NCBI GenBank assembly: GCA_905215065.1
Contig: CAJMOF010000011.1
Location: 29,620-93,619 of the forward strand
Length of the DNA: 64,000 nt
From: an uncultured bacterium
Lineage (GTDB): Bacteria > Actinomycetota > Coriobacteriia > Coriobacteriales > Coriobacteriaceae
Reading direction: 5' to 3'
The translations under genes were made by a program, and so were the position numbers. This document shows, one piece after another, positions 16,869 through 25,157 of this stretch (within the stretch, counting starts at the first letter, position 1; each line of letters opens with the position of its first letter). The notes beneath the pieces are model-generated. The model worked only from the letters and a program-made list of their open reading frames with translations. It was not told where the DNA came from and did not search any database.

Positions 16869-18579
16869 AAAAGCGAAGACGGTCAATGTCCTTGAGGGGC
16901 CGATAACCGAGTCGTGCGCCGAGTTCCCCGCGCGCCACGTGTTTGTCAAATGCCCGGAGTGCCGCCGTGTGATCGATGAGGCGCGCCTGCACGACAACCT
17001 CGAGGTCTGCCCTCGTTGCGGCAAACACTTTCGCGTGAGCGGTCGCGCGCGCATGCGCATGACGGTCGACGCGGGTACCTTTGAGGAATGGGATGCCAAT
17101 CTGGCGTCGAAGGACTTCCTCTCGTTTCCCGGTTATGCCGACAAGCTTAAGAGCGTGAGCGAGCGTTCGGGCGAGCGCGATGCCGTTGTGTGCGGCAGGG
17201 GCAAAATCTGCGGCTGCGATACCGCGCTCTTCTTTATGGATGCCAACTTTATGATGGGCTCAATGGGCTCCGTGGTGGGCGAGAAGATCTGTCGTGTCTT
17301 TGAGCGCGCGGCCGAGTTGGGGCTGCCGGTCGTTGGCTTTACCGTATCGGGCGGCGCCCGCATGCAGGAGGGCGTGACCTCGCTCATGCAGATGGCCAAG
17401 ATTTCTGCAGCGGTTAGGCGCCACAGCGAGGCGGGCGGCCTGTATATCACGGTGCTCACCGATCCCACGACCGGAGGTGTAACCGCGAGCTTTGCCATGG
17501 AGGGCGACATTATCCTGGCCGAGCCCGATGCCCTGACGGCATTTGCCGGCCCGCGCGTGATCGAGCAGAACATGCACAAGCGTCTGCCCAAGGGATTCCA
17601 GCGTTCCGAGTTTTTGCTGGAGCACGGCTTTTGCGATGCCGTTGTTCCGCGTGGTGAGATTGCGCTCACGGTAGGCGAGCTGCTGGCGCTGCACGAAGGG
17701 CACGCGCCCGGCCTGGGGGCACCGCATGAGATCGTGCATACGGGTCGTCGCGACAAAAAGCTGGGACACTTGTTTAAGCGCTCGGTGGCACCAAAAACCG
17801 CGCTCGAGATTGTCAAGCAGACCCGCTCGGCAGATCGCGCCACGGCAGGCGAGATGATCTCGCTGGGCCTGGATGGATTTGTGGAGCTGCACGGCGACCG
17901 TTACTTTGGTGACGACGCCGCCGTGGTGGGTGGCATTGGCTGGAAAGACGGACGTCCCGTGACGGTTATCGCTATCGAGCGCGGCTCCACGACCAAAGAG
18001 CGCATGCGCCGCAACTTTGGCATGGCGCATCCCGAGGGCTACCGCAAAGCGCGTCGCCTTATTCGCCAGGCCGAAAAGTTTGGTCGACCGGTTCTGTGCC
18101 TGGTCGATACTTCGGGCGCGTTTTGCGGCATCGGTGCCGAGGAGCGCGGCCAGGGCGAGGCGATTGCCCAGAATCTCATGGAGATGAGCGGCCTTAAGAC
18201 GCCGATTGTCTCGGTTGTGACAGGCGAGGGTGGCTCTGGTGGCGCGCTGGCGCTGTCCGTGGCCGACCGCATCCTGATGCTCTCGAGCTCGGCCTATTCG
18301 GTCGTGAGCCCCGAGGCCTGTGCGTCGATCCTGTGGAAGGATACCGAGCGCGCGAATGAGGCCGCCGAGGCGCTTAAGCTCACGGCCCCCGATCTGTTGG
18401 CGCTCGGCATTATCGATGGCATTGTTGACGATAGGGGCCTGTCGCATGAGGAGATCGCCGGTGCCGTCATGTCCTCGGCATTTGATGCCTTTGATACGCT
18501 TGGGCAGCTCGACGACGCGACCCTCACAAACCTCCGCTACGAAAAGTACCGCGCAATCGGTCAGTACCGCACGATGTGA
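16855..18579 (+). CDS. accDA: Acetyl-CoA carboxylase carboxyltransferase, fused beta (AccD) and alpha (AccA) subunits
   Basis: 574 residues. Residues 30-58 are an AccD zinc ribbon (Cys33, Cys36, Cys52, Cys55: CPEC and CPRC). Residues 60-285 form the beta domain with the oxyanion segment GFTVSGGARMQEGVTSL. From about 295 the alpha domain follows, with GFVELHGDRYFGDDAAVVGG and VTGEGGSGGALALSVADRI. In E. coli these are separate proteins of about 300 and 320 residues; here they form one chain. Start is ATG 16855 or 16861, both overlapping accC. Last biosynthetic gene of the operon. Confidence 0.95.
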   Translation: MLMNRKAKTVNVLEGPITESCAEFPARHVFVKCPECRRVIDEARLHDNLEVCPRCGKHFRVSGRARMRMTVDAGTFEEWDANLASKDFLSFPGYADKLKSVSERSGERDAVVCGRGKICGCDTALFFMDANFMMGSMGSVVGEKICRVFERAAELGLPVVGFTVSGGARMQEGVTSLMQMAKISAAVRRHSEAGGLYITVLTDPTTGGVTASFAMEGDIILAEPDALTAFAGPRVIEQNMHKRLPKGFQRSEFLLEHGFCDAVVPRGEIALTVGELLALHEGHAPGLGAPHEIVHTGRRDKKLGHLFKRSVAPKTALEIVKQTRSADRATAGEMISLGLDGFVELHGDRYFGDDAAVVGGIGWKDGRPVTVIAIERGSTTKERMRRNFGMAHPEGYRKARRLIRQAEKFGRPVLCLVDTSGAFCGIGAEERGQGEAIAQNLMEMSGLKTPIVSVVTGEGGSGGALALSVADRILMLSSSAYSVVSPEACASILWKDTERANEAAEALKLTAPDLLALGIIDGIVDDRGLSHEEIAGAVMSSAFDAFDTLGQLDDATLTNLRYEKYRAIGQYRTM

Positions 18580-18619
18580 CAAAGGGACAGCCCGCATGTC
18601 ACATTGGGAAAGGCGTTCC

Positions 18620-19834
18620 ATGTCACAAGTTTCTAACACCTCGTTTACAACGACGGTTTCATCAAACGCCATGGCCGTGGTGGACTATCTGTCCAAAAGC
18701 ATGATGTCGGCGCTGCCGTTTATTGTTTGCGCGGCGTTGTTCCGCACCGCCGCCGTCATTATGGGCGAAGGCATGCTGGGCCTGTGGTCTGCCGATTCCG
18801 AAATCTATCGCCTGTTCTACAGTTGGCTCTATAACGCCGGCTACTACTTTTTGCCCATTTATCTTGGTTGGGCGGCCGCCCGCCAGCTCGGTTGCTCGGA
18901 GCAGCTGGGCATGATGCTGGGCGGCGTATTGATTGCGCCCGATCTGCTTAAGCTCGTCGATGCCGCATCGACGACGGGGGCAGCGATGACTTTCGTGTAT
19001 GGTCTGCTTCCCGCGCCGGTCAACGATTACACGACGACTGTTATTCCGGTTCTCATCTCGGTGCCCGTGCTATGGCAGGTGGAGCGTTTCTTTAAGCGCA
19101 CTATCCCTCAGGCTGTGGCGTTTTCGTTTGTTCCGTTTGCAACCATGCTCGTCATGGTTCCGGTCTCGCTGTGTATTACGGCGCCGGCGGGCAGCTATCT
19201 GGGCATGCTGTTGGGACAGCTTATGTTTATGCTTGGCAATTCCGGTGGCATCGTGTCGCTGCTCACGCTCATGGGGCTTGCCGCGGGTTGGGAGTTTCTT
19301 AAGATCGCGGGTGTCAGCAACGTTGTCCTATCGCTCGCCTATGCGCAGTTTATGAGTGTGGGAACGGATTCGTGCATTCTGATCGCTGCGACGATGGCGA
19401 CGTTTGCCGTTTGGGGCATGCCCTTTGGCGCGTCGCTCCGCGTTGTGGATAAGGACGAGAAGGCGCTCATGCTGGGCTATTCGATCTCGGGCGTGCTTGG
19501 CGGCGTAAGCGAGCCGGCGCTGTACGGCTGCGGCTTTAAATATGGCAGGTGTCTGACATGCATGGCCATTGGCGGCGCCGTCGGAGGCCTTGTTGCGGCC
19601 GTGGGCCACGTTACGGCCTATACCATCGGCATGACGAATGTCCTTATGGTCATTGGCTTTGCCACGGGCGGCATTTCGGACCTGCTGTGGTGCTGCGCTG
19701 CCGGTGGCACGGCATTTGCGGTGTCTGCGGCGCTGAGCTGCTGTTTTGGCGTGGTGCCGACAAAGGTGCAGGCGGCAGAAGACGAAGTTGATTCGCTCGA
19801 AACAGTGGCGAGCGCTGCTGAAGCAAGCGCATAA
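18620..19834 (+). CDS. Orphan PTS EIIC membrane component (glucose/beta-glucoside type)
   Basis: About 404 residues, at least eight hydrophobic segments, with the family signature GVSEPALYGCGFKYGR (compare GITEPAIYG of glucose and glucoside IIC proteins). There is no IIB or IIA domain in the chain and none next to it, so phosphoryl transfer must use proteins encoded elsewhere, or the protein is a non-canonical transporter. ATG 18620 has GAAAGG 7 bases upstream; ATG 18596 is an alternative start adding 8 residues. It follows accDA by 40 bases without a visible terminator and may be read through from the fab operon. Substrate unknown. Confidence 0.8.
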   Translation: MSQVSNTSFTTTVSSNAMAVVDYLSKSMMSALPFIVCAALFRTAAVIMGEGMLGLWSADSEIYRLFYSWLYNAGYYFLPIYLGWAAARQLGCSEQLGMMLGGVLIAPDLLKLVDAASTTGAAMTFVYGLLPAPVNDYTTTVIPVLISVPVLWQVERFFKRTIPQAVAFSFVPFATMLVMVPVSLCITAPAGSYLGMLLGQLMFMLGNSGGIVSLLTLMGLAAGWEFLKIAGVSNVVLSLAYAQFMSVGTDSCILIAATMATFAVWGMPFGASLRVVDKDEKALMLGYSISGVLGGVSEPALYGCGFKYGRCLTCMAIGGAVGGLVAAVGHVTAYTIGMTNVLMVIGFATGGISDLLWCCAAGGTAFAVSAALSCCFGVVPTKVQAAEDEVDSLETVASAAEASA

Positions 19835-19872
19835 ATCTGTGCGACAAAAGGACGATTCCTTTGTCATATTCC

Positions 19873-19905
19873 AAGGCTGCGGCCCGTGTGGGTTGCGGCC
19901 TTTTT
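19873..19905 (+). terminator. Terminator of the fab/acc-PTS unit
   Basis: A 13-bp stem (AAGGCTGCGGCCC with GGGTTGCGGCCTT, three wobble pairs), GTGT loop and T5. A second, weaker hairpin (GACAAAAGG with CCTTTGTC, about 19843-19865) precedes it. Confidence 0.85.
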
Positions 19906-19978
19906 GTATCTGGGGGACAAAGTGGCTACACTACAATCCGTTTGAGCAATAGATATATAGGTAGTACCGTGGGGGCGG

Positions 19979-21139
19979 ATGCAGATGGTCGAGTGGATTG
20001 TTCGTCGTGCGCAGGGCGACCGTGCACGCGTGGGAACGTTGACGGGCATGGTGTGTATTCTCGCCAATGTGGCACTATGCGCTGCGAAGGGTGCAATTGG
20101 CGTGCTGTCGGGATCGGTTTCGATTGTGGCGGACGCTATGAACAACCTGTCTGATGCCAGCTCGAACATCGTGAGCGTGCTTGGCTTTAAGCTGGCGGGC
20201 AAGCCGGCCGACCCCGAGCATCCTTACGGCCATGGCCGCTACGAGTATCTCTCGGGTCTGGTCGTGGCGGCGCTCGTGCTGCTGATCGGCCTTGAGCTTA
20301 TCAAGTCCTCGGTTGAGCGCGTCATCCACCCCGAACCTGTCGAGTTCTCGCTTGCCCTGGTGGCAGTCCTTGCGCTTTCGATGGTCGTAAAGCTTTGGAT
20401 GGCGGCCCTCAACCAAAAACTCGGCGATCGCATTGAGTCCGAGACGCTGCATGCGACCGCGCAGGATTCCAAGAACGATGTTCTAGCCACGGGCGCCGTG
20501 TTGGCGTGCGCGATTGTTTCGCAGGTGACGCATATCAATCTAGATGCATGGGTCGGCCTTGCCGTTGGCGCCTATATTGGCTGGAGCGGCTTTGAACTCA
20601 TCCAGGATACGATGAGCCCGCTTTTGGGCCAGGCGCCCGATCCTAAGCTGGTCAAGCACATTCGAGACAAAATCATGAGCTACCCCGGCGTTTTGGGCGT
20701 TCACGATTTGATGGTTCACGACTACGGCCCAGGCAGAAAGTTCGCAAGCGCTCACGCCGAGATGGCAGCCGAGGCCAGCCCGCTGGAAAGTCACGACACG
20801 CTCGATAACATCGAGCAGTCGTTTAGGGTCGAAGACGGCATGATCGTCACGCTCCATTACGATCCCATCGTGACCGACGATCCAAAGGTGGCGAGCATGC
20901 GTCTGCGCATCAACGCTATGGCTCAAGAGATTGATAGCCGCCTCTCGATCCACGACCTACGCTGTGTTCCGGGCCCCACGCATACCAACGTGATCTTTGA
21001 CTGCGTACGACCCTCGGATTTGACGATGAACGCCGAGGACCTAAAGCGCGCGTTGGCGAAACGTGTCGAATCCGAATATCCCAAGTCGATTGCCAAGATC
21101 ACGATCGACGAAGACTATGTCGGCCATACCCACGAGTAG
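19979..21139 (+). CDS. Cation diffusion facilitator family transporter
   Basis: 386 residues (384 if ATG 19985, which is better spaced from GGGGGCGG, is used). N-terminal CDF membrane domain with metal-site motif DAMNNLSDASSN and the partner motif TAQDSKNDV, plus HPYGHGRYEY. Such proteins export divalent metals (Zn, Mn, Fe, Co) by proton antiport. After about residue 210 lies an unusually long cytoplasmic part with a CDF dimerisation domain and a further C-terminal region ending in EDYVGHTHE. Metal specificity cannot be read from sequence. Likely co-transcribed with the next gene, 39 bases on. Confidence 0.9.
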   Translation: MQMVEWIVRRAQGDRARVGTLTGMVCILANVALCAAKGAIGVLSGSVSIVADAMNNLSDASSNIVSVLGFKLAGKPADPEHPYGHGRYEYLSGLVVAALVLLIGLELIKSSVERVIHPEPVEFSLALVAVLALSMVVKLWMAALNQKLGDRIESETLHATAQDSKNDVLATGAVLACAIVSQVTHINLDAWVGLAVGAYIGWSGFELIQDTMSPLLGQAPDPKLVKHIRDKIMSYPGVLGVHDLMVHDYGPGRKFASAHAEMAAEASPLESHDTLDNIEQSFRVEDGMIVTLHYDPIVTDDPKVASMRLRINAMAQEIDSRLSIHDLRCVPGPTHTNVIFDCVRPSDLTMNAEDLKRALAKRVESEYPKSIAKITIDEDYVGHTHE

Positions 21140-21178
21140 GGCTGTGCCAGCAAAGCAAGTTATACAGAAGGGGAGAGC

Positions 21179-21799
21179 ATGAAGCGTCTATATCTACTCC
21201 GCCACGGTCAGACAGAATTCAACGTTAAAAAGCTCGTCCAGGGCCGCTGCGATTCTCCGTTGACCGACCTGGGTCGTCAGCAAGCCGGGATGGCAGCCGC
21301 GTGGCTCAAAGCCCACAACGTCGTTCCCGACAAAGTGGTCTCTTCGCCCTTAGGCCGAGCCATGGACACGGCAAGTCTCGTCGCAACCGAACTCCTCGGC
21401 CGGGATGCAGCAGTCGAGCCCTGCGAAGGCATCATCGAGCGCAGCTACGGCACCTTCGAAGAAGGCCCCCACGACGCCCTACCAACCGACGTCTGGGATC
21501 CAGGCGAGGACTTGGTCCCCTTCGGAGGAGAAGGAAGCCGCGCGCTGCAAGAGCGCATGGTAGGCACCCTCACCAATCTCATGGGCTCTGAGGGCATCGA
21601 AACCCTTCTAGCAGTAAGCCACGGCAGCGCCAGCCGCCAATTCATCAAGGCTGCAGCCCCAGGGGGCTTCGAGCTCCCAACAAAACTCCCCAACTGCGCC
21701 ATCATGATCTTCGATTTTGACGATGCGCGAGAAGAGGACGATACGCTCCAATGCAAGTTCACCTTGCAGCAAATTGTGGATCCCCAGCAAAGTCATTAG
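21179..21799 (+). CDS. Histidine phosphatase superfamily protein
   Basis: 206 residues. The phosphoglycerate-mutase-like signature LRHGQTEFN (residues 7-15, phosphorylated His9) is followed by QGRCDSPLTDLGRQQA and a second-site VSHGSASR. The family includes small-molecule phosphatases and cofactor-dependent mutases; length and motif fit the phosphatase branch (CobC/GpmB-like). The substrate is not inferable. GGGGAGAG precedes the ATG. Confidence 0.88.
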   Translation: MKRLYLLRHGQTEFNVKKLVQGRCDSPLTDLGRQQAGMAAAWLKAHNVVPDKVVSSPLGRAMDTASLVATELLGRDAAVEPCEGIIERSYGTFEEGPHDALPTDVWDPGEDLVPFGGEGSRALQERMVGTLTNLMGSEGIETLLAVSHGSASRQFIKAAAPGGFELPTKLPNCAIMIFDFDDAREEDDTLQCKFTLQQIVDPQQSH

Positions 21800-21834
21800 C
21801 CTGAGCGAGCAAGGTTTAGCAGACATCAACGTGG

Positions 21835-21999
21835 CGTTCCCAGTGTGCGGCGGAGGGGGCGGGCCTGAGACATATTAAGGTTGTCGCGAGTTCCGCACGA
21901 ACAGGAGAGCACTTAATGTGCTCTCCGTCGTGAGCAGGACTGTAGAGCAGCAACCTTAATATGTCTCAGGCCCGCCCCCTCCGCCGCACACTGGGAACG
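21835..21999. repeat. 49-bp perfect inverted repeat with 67-bp spacer
   Basis: Arms 21835-21883 and 21951-21999 are perfect reverse complements over 49 bp and extend 5 bp further past a 2-base indel. The spacer contains its own hairpin (GGAGAGCAC/GTGCTCTCC, 21904-21926). It lies between the phosphatase stop and the rplC promoter region. No T run follows, so it is not a simple intrinsic terminator. It could be a MITE, an invertible segment or a very large transcript hairpin. No open frame within. Confidence 0.95.
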
Positions 22000-22048
22000 T
22001 GCCACGCACTTTACCTGCGTAAACAATGTGAGTGAAATATGAATCTCG

Positions 22049-22075
22049 ATGGATACGCCCGCAGCCGTGTATACT
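22049..22075 (+). promoter_or_regulatory. Promoter-like leader element of rplC, shared with rplB
   Basis: This 27-base element matches 23 of 27 positions of the element at 23914-23940 upstream of rplB, including ACGCCCG and CCGTGTATAC. TATACT (22070-22075) can serve as a -10. No good -35 is visible. The remaining leader to rplC is about 180 bases of GC-rich sequence with no gene. Confidence 0.5.
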
Positions 22076-22258
22076 AAACAGCTGTGTGTAACCAGGGGAG
22101 TATTCTGGCTGGACAAAATGCCTGCTTAATAGGGTTGTCAGGTAGTCCGGGCGCAATACAAGACTGGGGAGCACGTCGTGTAAGTAGTGGTCCTCTAGGG
22201 GCGTACGCTCGGTGGTGTACGCATTGTCCCAAGACCACGCGAGAGTTGGGATCATATC

Positions 22259-22879
22259 TTGATCAGCATGATTCTCGGCCGCAAGATTGGCATGACCCAG
22301 GTTTGGGACGAGGACGATAACGTCGTTCCCGTCACGGTCATCCAGGCTGGCCCCTGCGCTGTCTCGCAGGTTAAAACTCAGGCAACCGACGGCTATGACG
22401 CCGTCCAGATCGGTTTCGGCGACATCAAGGCCAAGAACGTGAACAAGCCCATGGCTGGTCACTTCGCCAAGGCTGGCGTCGAGCCTGTCCGCTTCCTTCG
22501 TGAGGTCCGCGTCGAGAACGGCGAGGAGCACAAGGTCGGCGAGGTCGTCACCGTCGCTGATTTCGCTGATGTCGAGAAGGTCGACGTCATCGGTACCTCC
22601 AAGGGTAAGGGCTTCCAGGGTCGCATCAAGCGCTGGGGTCAGCGCCGCGGTCCTATGACGCATGGTTCTCACTTCCAGCGTCACCCCGGTTCTATCGGTC
22701 AGTGCGCCTATCCTGCGCGCGTCCTCAAGGGCGTCAAGATGGCCGGTCACATGGGTAACGAGCGCGTTACCGTCAAGAACCTTTCCGTTGTCCGCATCGA
22801 TGCCGAGCAGAACCTCATCTTGGTCAAGGGCGCTGTCCCGGGTGCCAAGAATGGTCTCGTCGCCATCCGTATGGCCTAA
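22259..22879 (+). CDS. rplC: 50S ribosomal protein L3
   Basis: 206 residues, early 23S rRNA assembly protein near the peptidyl transferase centre. N-terminus ILGRKIGMTQVW and blocks GTSKGKGFQGRIKRWG and GSIGQCAYPARVLKGVKMAGHMG are canonical. The start is TTG at 22259 (GGGA 8 bases upstream) or ATG at 22268; neither has a strong Shine-Dalgarno. First gene of a second ribosomal cluster, physically separated from rpsJ. Confidence 0.97.
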   Translation: MISMILGRKIGMTQVWDEDDNVVPVTVIQAGPCAVSQVKTQATDGYDAVQIGFGDIKAKNVNKPMAGHFAKAGVEPVRFLREVRVENGEEHKVGEVVTVADFADVEKVDVIGTSKGKGFQGRIKRWGQRRGPMTHGSHFQRHPGSIGQCAYPARVLKGVKMAGHMGNERVTVKNLSVVRIDAEQNLILVKGAVPGAKNGLVAIRMA

Positions 22880-22925
22880 GGGCCCAGCCCATTTAGCCCA
22901 GCGTCATACCAAGGAGAACACTTAA

Positions 22926-23552
22926 ATGGCAAAGTTTGAAGTAAAGAACAGCGAGGGCAAGAAGGTCGCCGAGGCCGAGCTCGCCGCTGAGGTGTACGGC
23001 ATCGAGCCGAACATCCACGTTATGCACCACATCGTCAAGTGCCAGATGGCCTCTTGGCGTCAGGGCACCCAGTCTGCTAAGGGCCGCTCTGAGGTTTCCG
23101 GTGGCGGCAAGAAGCCTTGGCGTCAGAAGGGCACCGGCCGTGCCCGCCAGGGTTCCATCCGTGCTGCCCAGTGGCGTCACGGTGGCGTTGTCTTCGCCCC
23201 CAAGCCCCGTTCCTACGCTAAGCGTATGAACAACAAGGAGGTCAAGCTGGCTATGCGCTCCGCGCTGTCCGCCAAGCTGGCCGATGGCGAGCTCGTGCTC
23301 GTCGACGACTACGGCTTCGAGAAGCCTTCCACCAAGGCTGCCGTCGCCATGCTCAAGGCTCTCGGCCTTGAGGGCAAGCGTCTGACCATCATCGTTCGCG
23401 ATGAGGACGTCAACGCCTACCTGTCGTTCCGCAACATTCCCAAGACGTTCATCATCACCGCTGACGAGGCCAACACCTACGATCTCGTCAACAACAACGC
23501 TGTGCTGATGCCCGCCGACATCGCCGCTCACTTCGGGGAGGTGCTTGCATAA
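22926..23552 (+). CDS. rplD: 50S ribosomal protein L4
   Basis: 208 residues; binds 23S rRNA, lines the exit tunnel and in E. coli autoregulates the S10 operon. The tunnel-loop region GGGKKPWRQKGTGRARQGS is intact. AAGGAG precedes the ATG. Its stop codon is immediately followed by the rplW start. Confidence 0.98.
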   Translation: MAKFEVKNSEGKKVAEAELAAEVYGIEPNIHVMHHIVKCQMASWRQGTQSAKGRSEVSGGGKKPWRQKGTGRARQGSIRAAQWRHGGVVFAPKPRSYAKRMNNKEVKLAMRSALSAKLADGELVLVDDYGFEKPSTKAAVAMLKALGLEGKRLTIIVRDEDVNAYLSFRNIPKTFIITADEANTYDLVNNNAVLMPADIAAHFGEVLA

Positions 23553-23840
23553 ATGACCGCCCACGAGATCATCATCCGTCCGATCGTGTCCGAGCGTTCC
23601 TTCTCCGGCATGGAGCTGAACAAGTACACGTTCGAGGTCGCCAAGGATGCTAACAAGTATCAGATCAAGGACGCTGTCGAGGAGATCTTCGGCGTCAAGG
23701 TCGTTCGCGTGAACACCCTGACGGTCAAGCCCAAGACCAAGCGCGTGCGCTATGTCGCCGGCAAGACCCGTTCTTGGAAGAAGGCCATCGTCACGCTGGC
23801 CGAGGGCGACACCATCGAGGTCTTTGGTAACCAGGCCTAA
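23553..23840 (+). CDS. rplW: 50S ribosomal protein L23
   Basis: 95 residues; sits at the tunnel exit as docking site for trigger factor and SRP. Conserved IIRPIVSERS start and VRVNTLTVKPKTKRVR. The ATG follows the rplD stop without a gap. A 179-base gap with a hairpin and a promoter-like element separates it from rplB. Confidence 0.98.
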   Translation: MTAHEIIIRPIVSERSFSGMELNKYTFEVAKDANKYQIKDAVEEIFGVKVVRVNTLTVKPKTKRVRYVAGKTRSWKKAIVTLAEGDTIEVFGNQA

Positions 23841-23858
23841 GACTCGCTGCTGTTGAGT

Positions 23859-23894
23859 GAGCTCATGCCTCCCAAATAGGGGAGGCGAGAGCTC
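23859..23894 (+). other. Hairpin between rplW and rplB
   Basis: GAGCTC and GCCTCCC pair with GGGAGGC and GAGCTC across an AAATA loop, giving a strong two-part stem. No T run follows, so it more likely protects or processes the transcript, or serves as a protein-binding leader structure, than terminates. Confidence 0.65.
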
Positions 23895-23913
23895 AAGGTT
23901 TCGGGCGTATAAA

Positions 23914-23940
23914 ATGGACACGCCCGGAACCGTGTATACG
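23914..23940 (+). promoter_or_regulatory. Promoter-like leader element of rplB, shared with rplC
   Basis: Second copy of the element at 22049-22075 (23 of 27 bases identical), with TATACG at 23935-23940 in the -10 position. It overlaps an inverted repeat CGGGCGT/ACGCCCG (from about 23902). It lies 80 bases before rplB, suggesting a separate rplB promoter. Confidence 0.5.
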
Positions 23941-24019
23941 TCCGGTGTCATCGCACCCGAGGCAGAACCTCGAATCCCTGTCTGCGATGGCTAACGGATT
24001 CCTATTGAAAGGGATTGTA

Positions 24020-24850
24020 ATGGCTGTAAAGCACCTTAAGCCGACCTCCGCTGGTAGGCGTTGGCAGACGATCTCCGATTTCTCCGAGATCACCTGCACC
24101 AAGCCCGAGAAGTCTCTTCTCGAGCCCCTGCCCAAGAAGGCCGGTCGTAACAACAACGGCCGCATCACCACCCGCCACCAGGGCGGCGGCGTGAAACGTC
24201 GTTACCGCGTGATCGACTTCAAGCGCAACAAGGACGGCGTGCCCGCCAAGGTTGCCACGATCGAGTACGATCCGAACCGTTCCGCTCGCATCGCTCTGCT
24301 GCACTACGCTGACGGTGAGAAGCGCTACATCCTGGCCCCCAAGGGCCTCGAGGTCGGTCAGACCATCATGTCCGGTTCTGACGCCGACATCAAGCCGGGC
24401 AACGCTCTGCCCCTCGCCGACATCCCCGTCGGTACGCTCATCCACGCCGTCGAGTTCCAGCCGGGCAAGGGCGCTGCTATCGCCCGTTCCGCCGGTAATT
24501 CCTGCCAGCTGATGGGTAAGGAGGGCAAGTACGCTATCGTCCGTATGCCTTCCTCCGAGATGCGCCGCATCCTCGTTACCTGCCGCGCCACCGTCGGTGA
24601 GGTCGGCAACGCCGATCACGCCAACATCGTCATCGGCAAGGCCGGCCGTAAGCGTCACATGAACGTGCGCCCGACCGTCCGCGGTACCGTCATGAACCCT
24701 GTCGACCACCCGCACGGCGGTGGCGAGGGCAAGAACCACACCTCTGGTCGTCCCTCTGTTACCCCCTGGGGTAAGCCGACGAAGGGCCTTCGTACGCGCA
24801 AGAAGAAGAAGGTCTCGAACCAGCACATCATTCGTCGCCGTAAGAAGTAA
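24020..24850 (+). CDS. rplB: 50S ribosomal protein L2
   Basis: 276 residues, needed for subunit association and peptidyl transferase integrity. Start ATG 24020 with GAAAGGGA upstream and N-terminus MAVKHLKPTSAGRRW; an in-frame ATG 75 bases upstream overlaps the leader element and is rejected. Conserved NPVDHPHGGGEG near the C-terminus carries the active-site-proximal histidine. Confidence 0.98.
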   Translation: MAVKHLKPTSAGRRWQTISDFSEITCTKPEKSLLEPLPKKAGRNNNGRITTRHQGGGVKRRYRVIDFKRNKDGVPAKVATIEYDPNRSARIALLHYADGEKRYILAPKGLEVGQTIMSGSDADIKPGNALPLADIPVGTLIHAVEFQPGKGAAIARSAGNSCQLMGKEGKYAIVRMPSSEMRRILVTCRATVGEVGNADHANIVIGKAGRKRHMNVRPTVRGTVMNPVDHPHGGGEGKNHTSGRPSVTPWGKPTKGLRTRKKKKVSNQHIIRRRKK

Positions 24851-24882
24851 TTTCGGATACCGAGTTTTAGGAGAAAGCACTT

Positions 24883-25143
24883 ATGAGCAGAAGTCTCAAA
24901 AAGGGCCCGTTCGTGGAGACTCGCCTTCTCTCGCGTATCACCGCGATGAACGAGGCTGGCAAGAAGGACGTCGTGAAGACCTGGTCTCGCGCGTCCACCA
25001 TCTTCCCCGAGATGGTTGGTCACACCATCGCCGTCCACGACGGCCGCAAGCATGTGCCCGTGTATGTTACCGAGTCCATGGTTGGTCACAAGCTCGGCGA
25101 GTTCGCGCCGACTCGTACGTTCCGTGGCCACAAGGCCAAATAG
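24883..25143 (+). CDS. rpsS: 30S ribosomal protein S19
   Basis: 86 residues, 30S head protein forming an inter-subunit bridge with L5. SRSLKKGPFVE start and YVTESMVGHKLGEFAPTR are canonical. Good AGGAG upstream; rplV follows after 14 bases. Confidence 0.98.
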   Translation: MSRSLKKGPFVETRLLSRITAMNEAGKKDVVKTWSRASTIFPEMVGHTIAVHDGRKHVPVYVTESMVGHKLGEFAPTRTFRGHKAK

Positions 25144-25157
25144 GGGGTTAACCGTAA

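Noticed and set aside
21836..21999. Intrinsic terminator for the histidine phosphatase gene
   Set aside because: The stem is far longer than terminators and is not followed by a T run, so it is reported as a repeat element instead.
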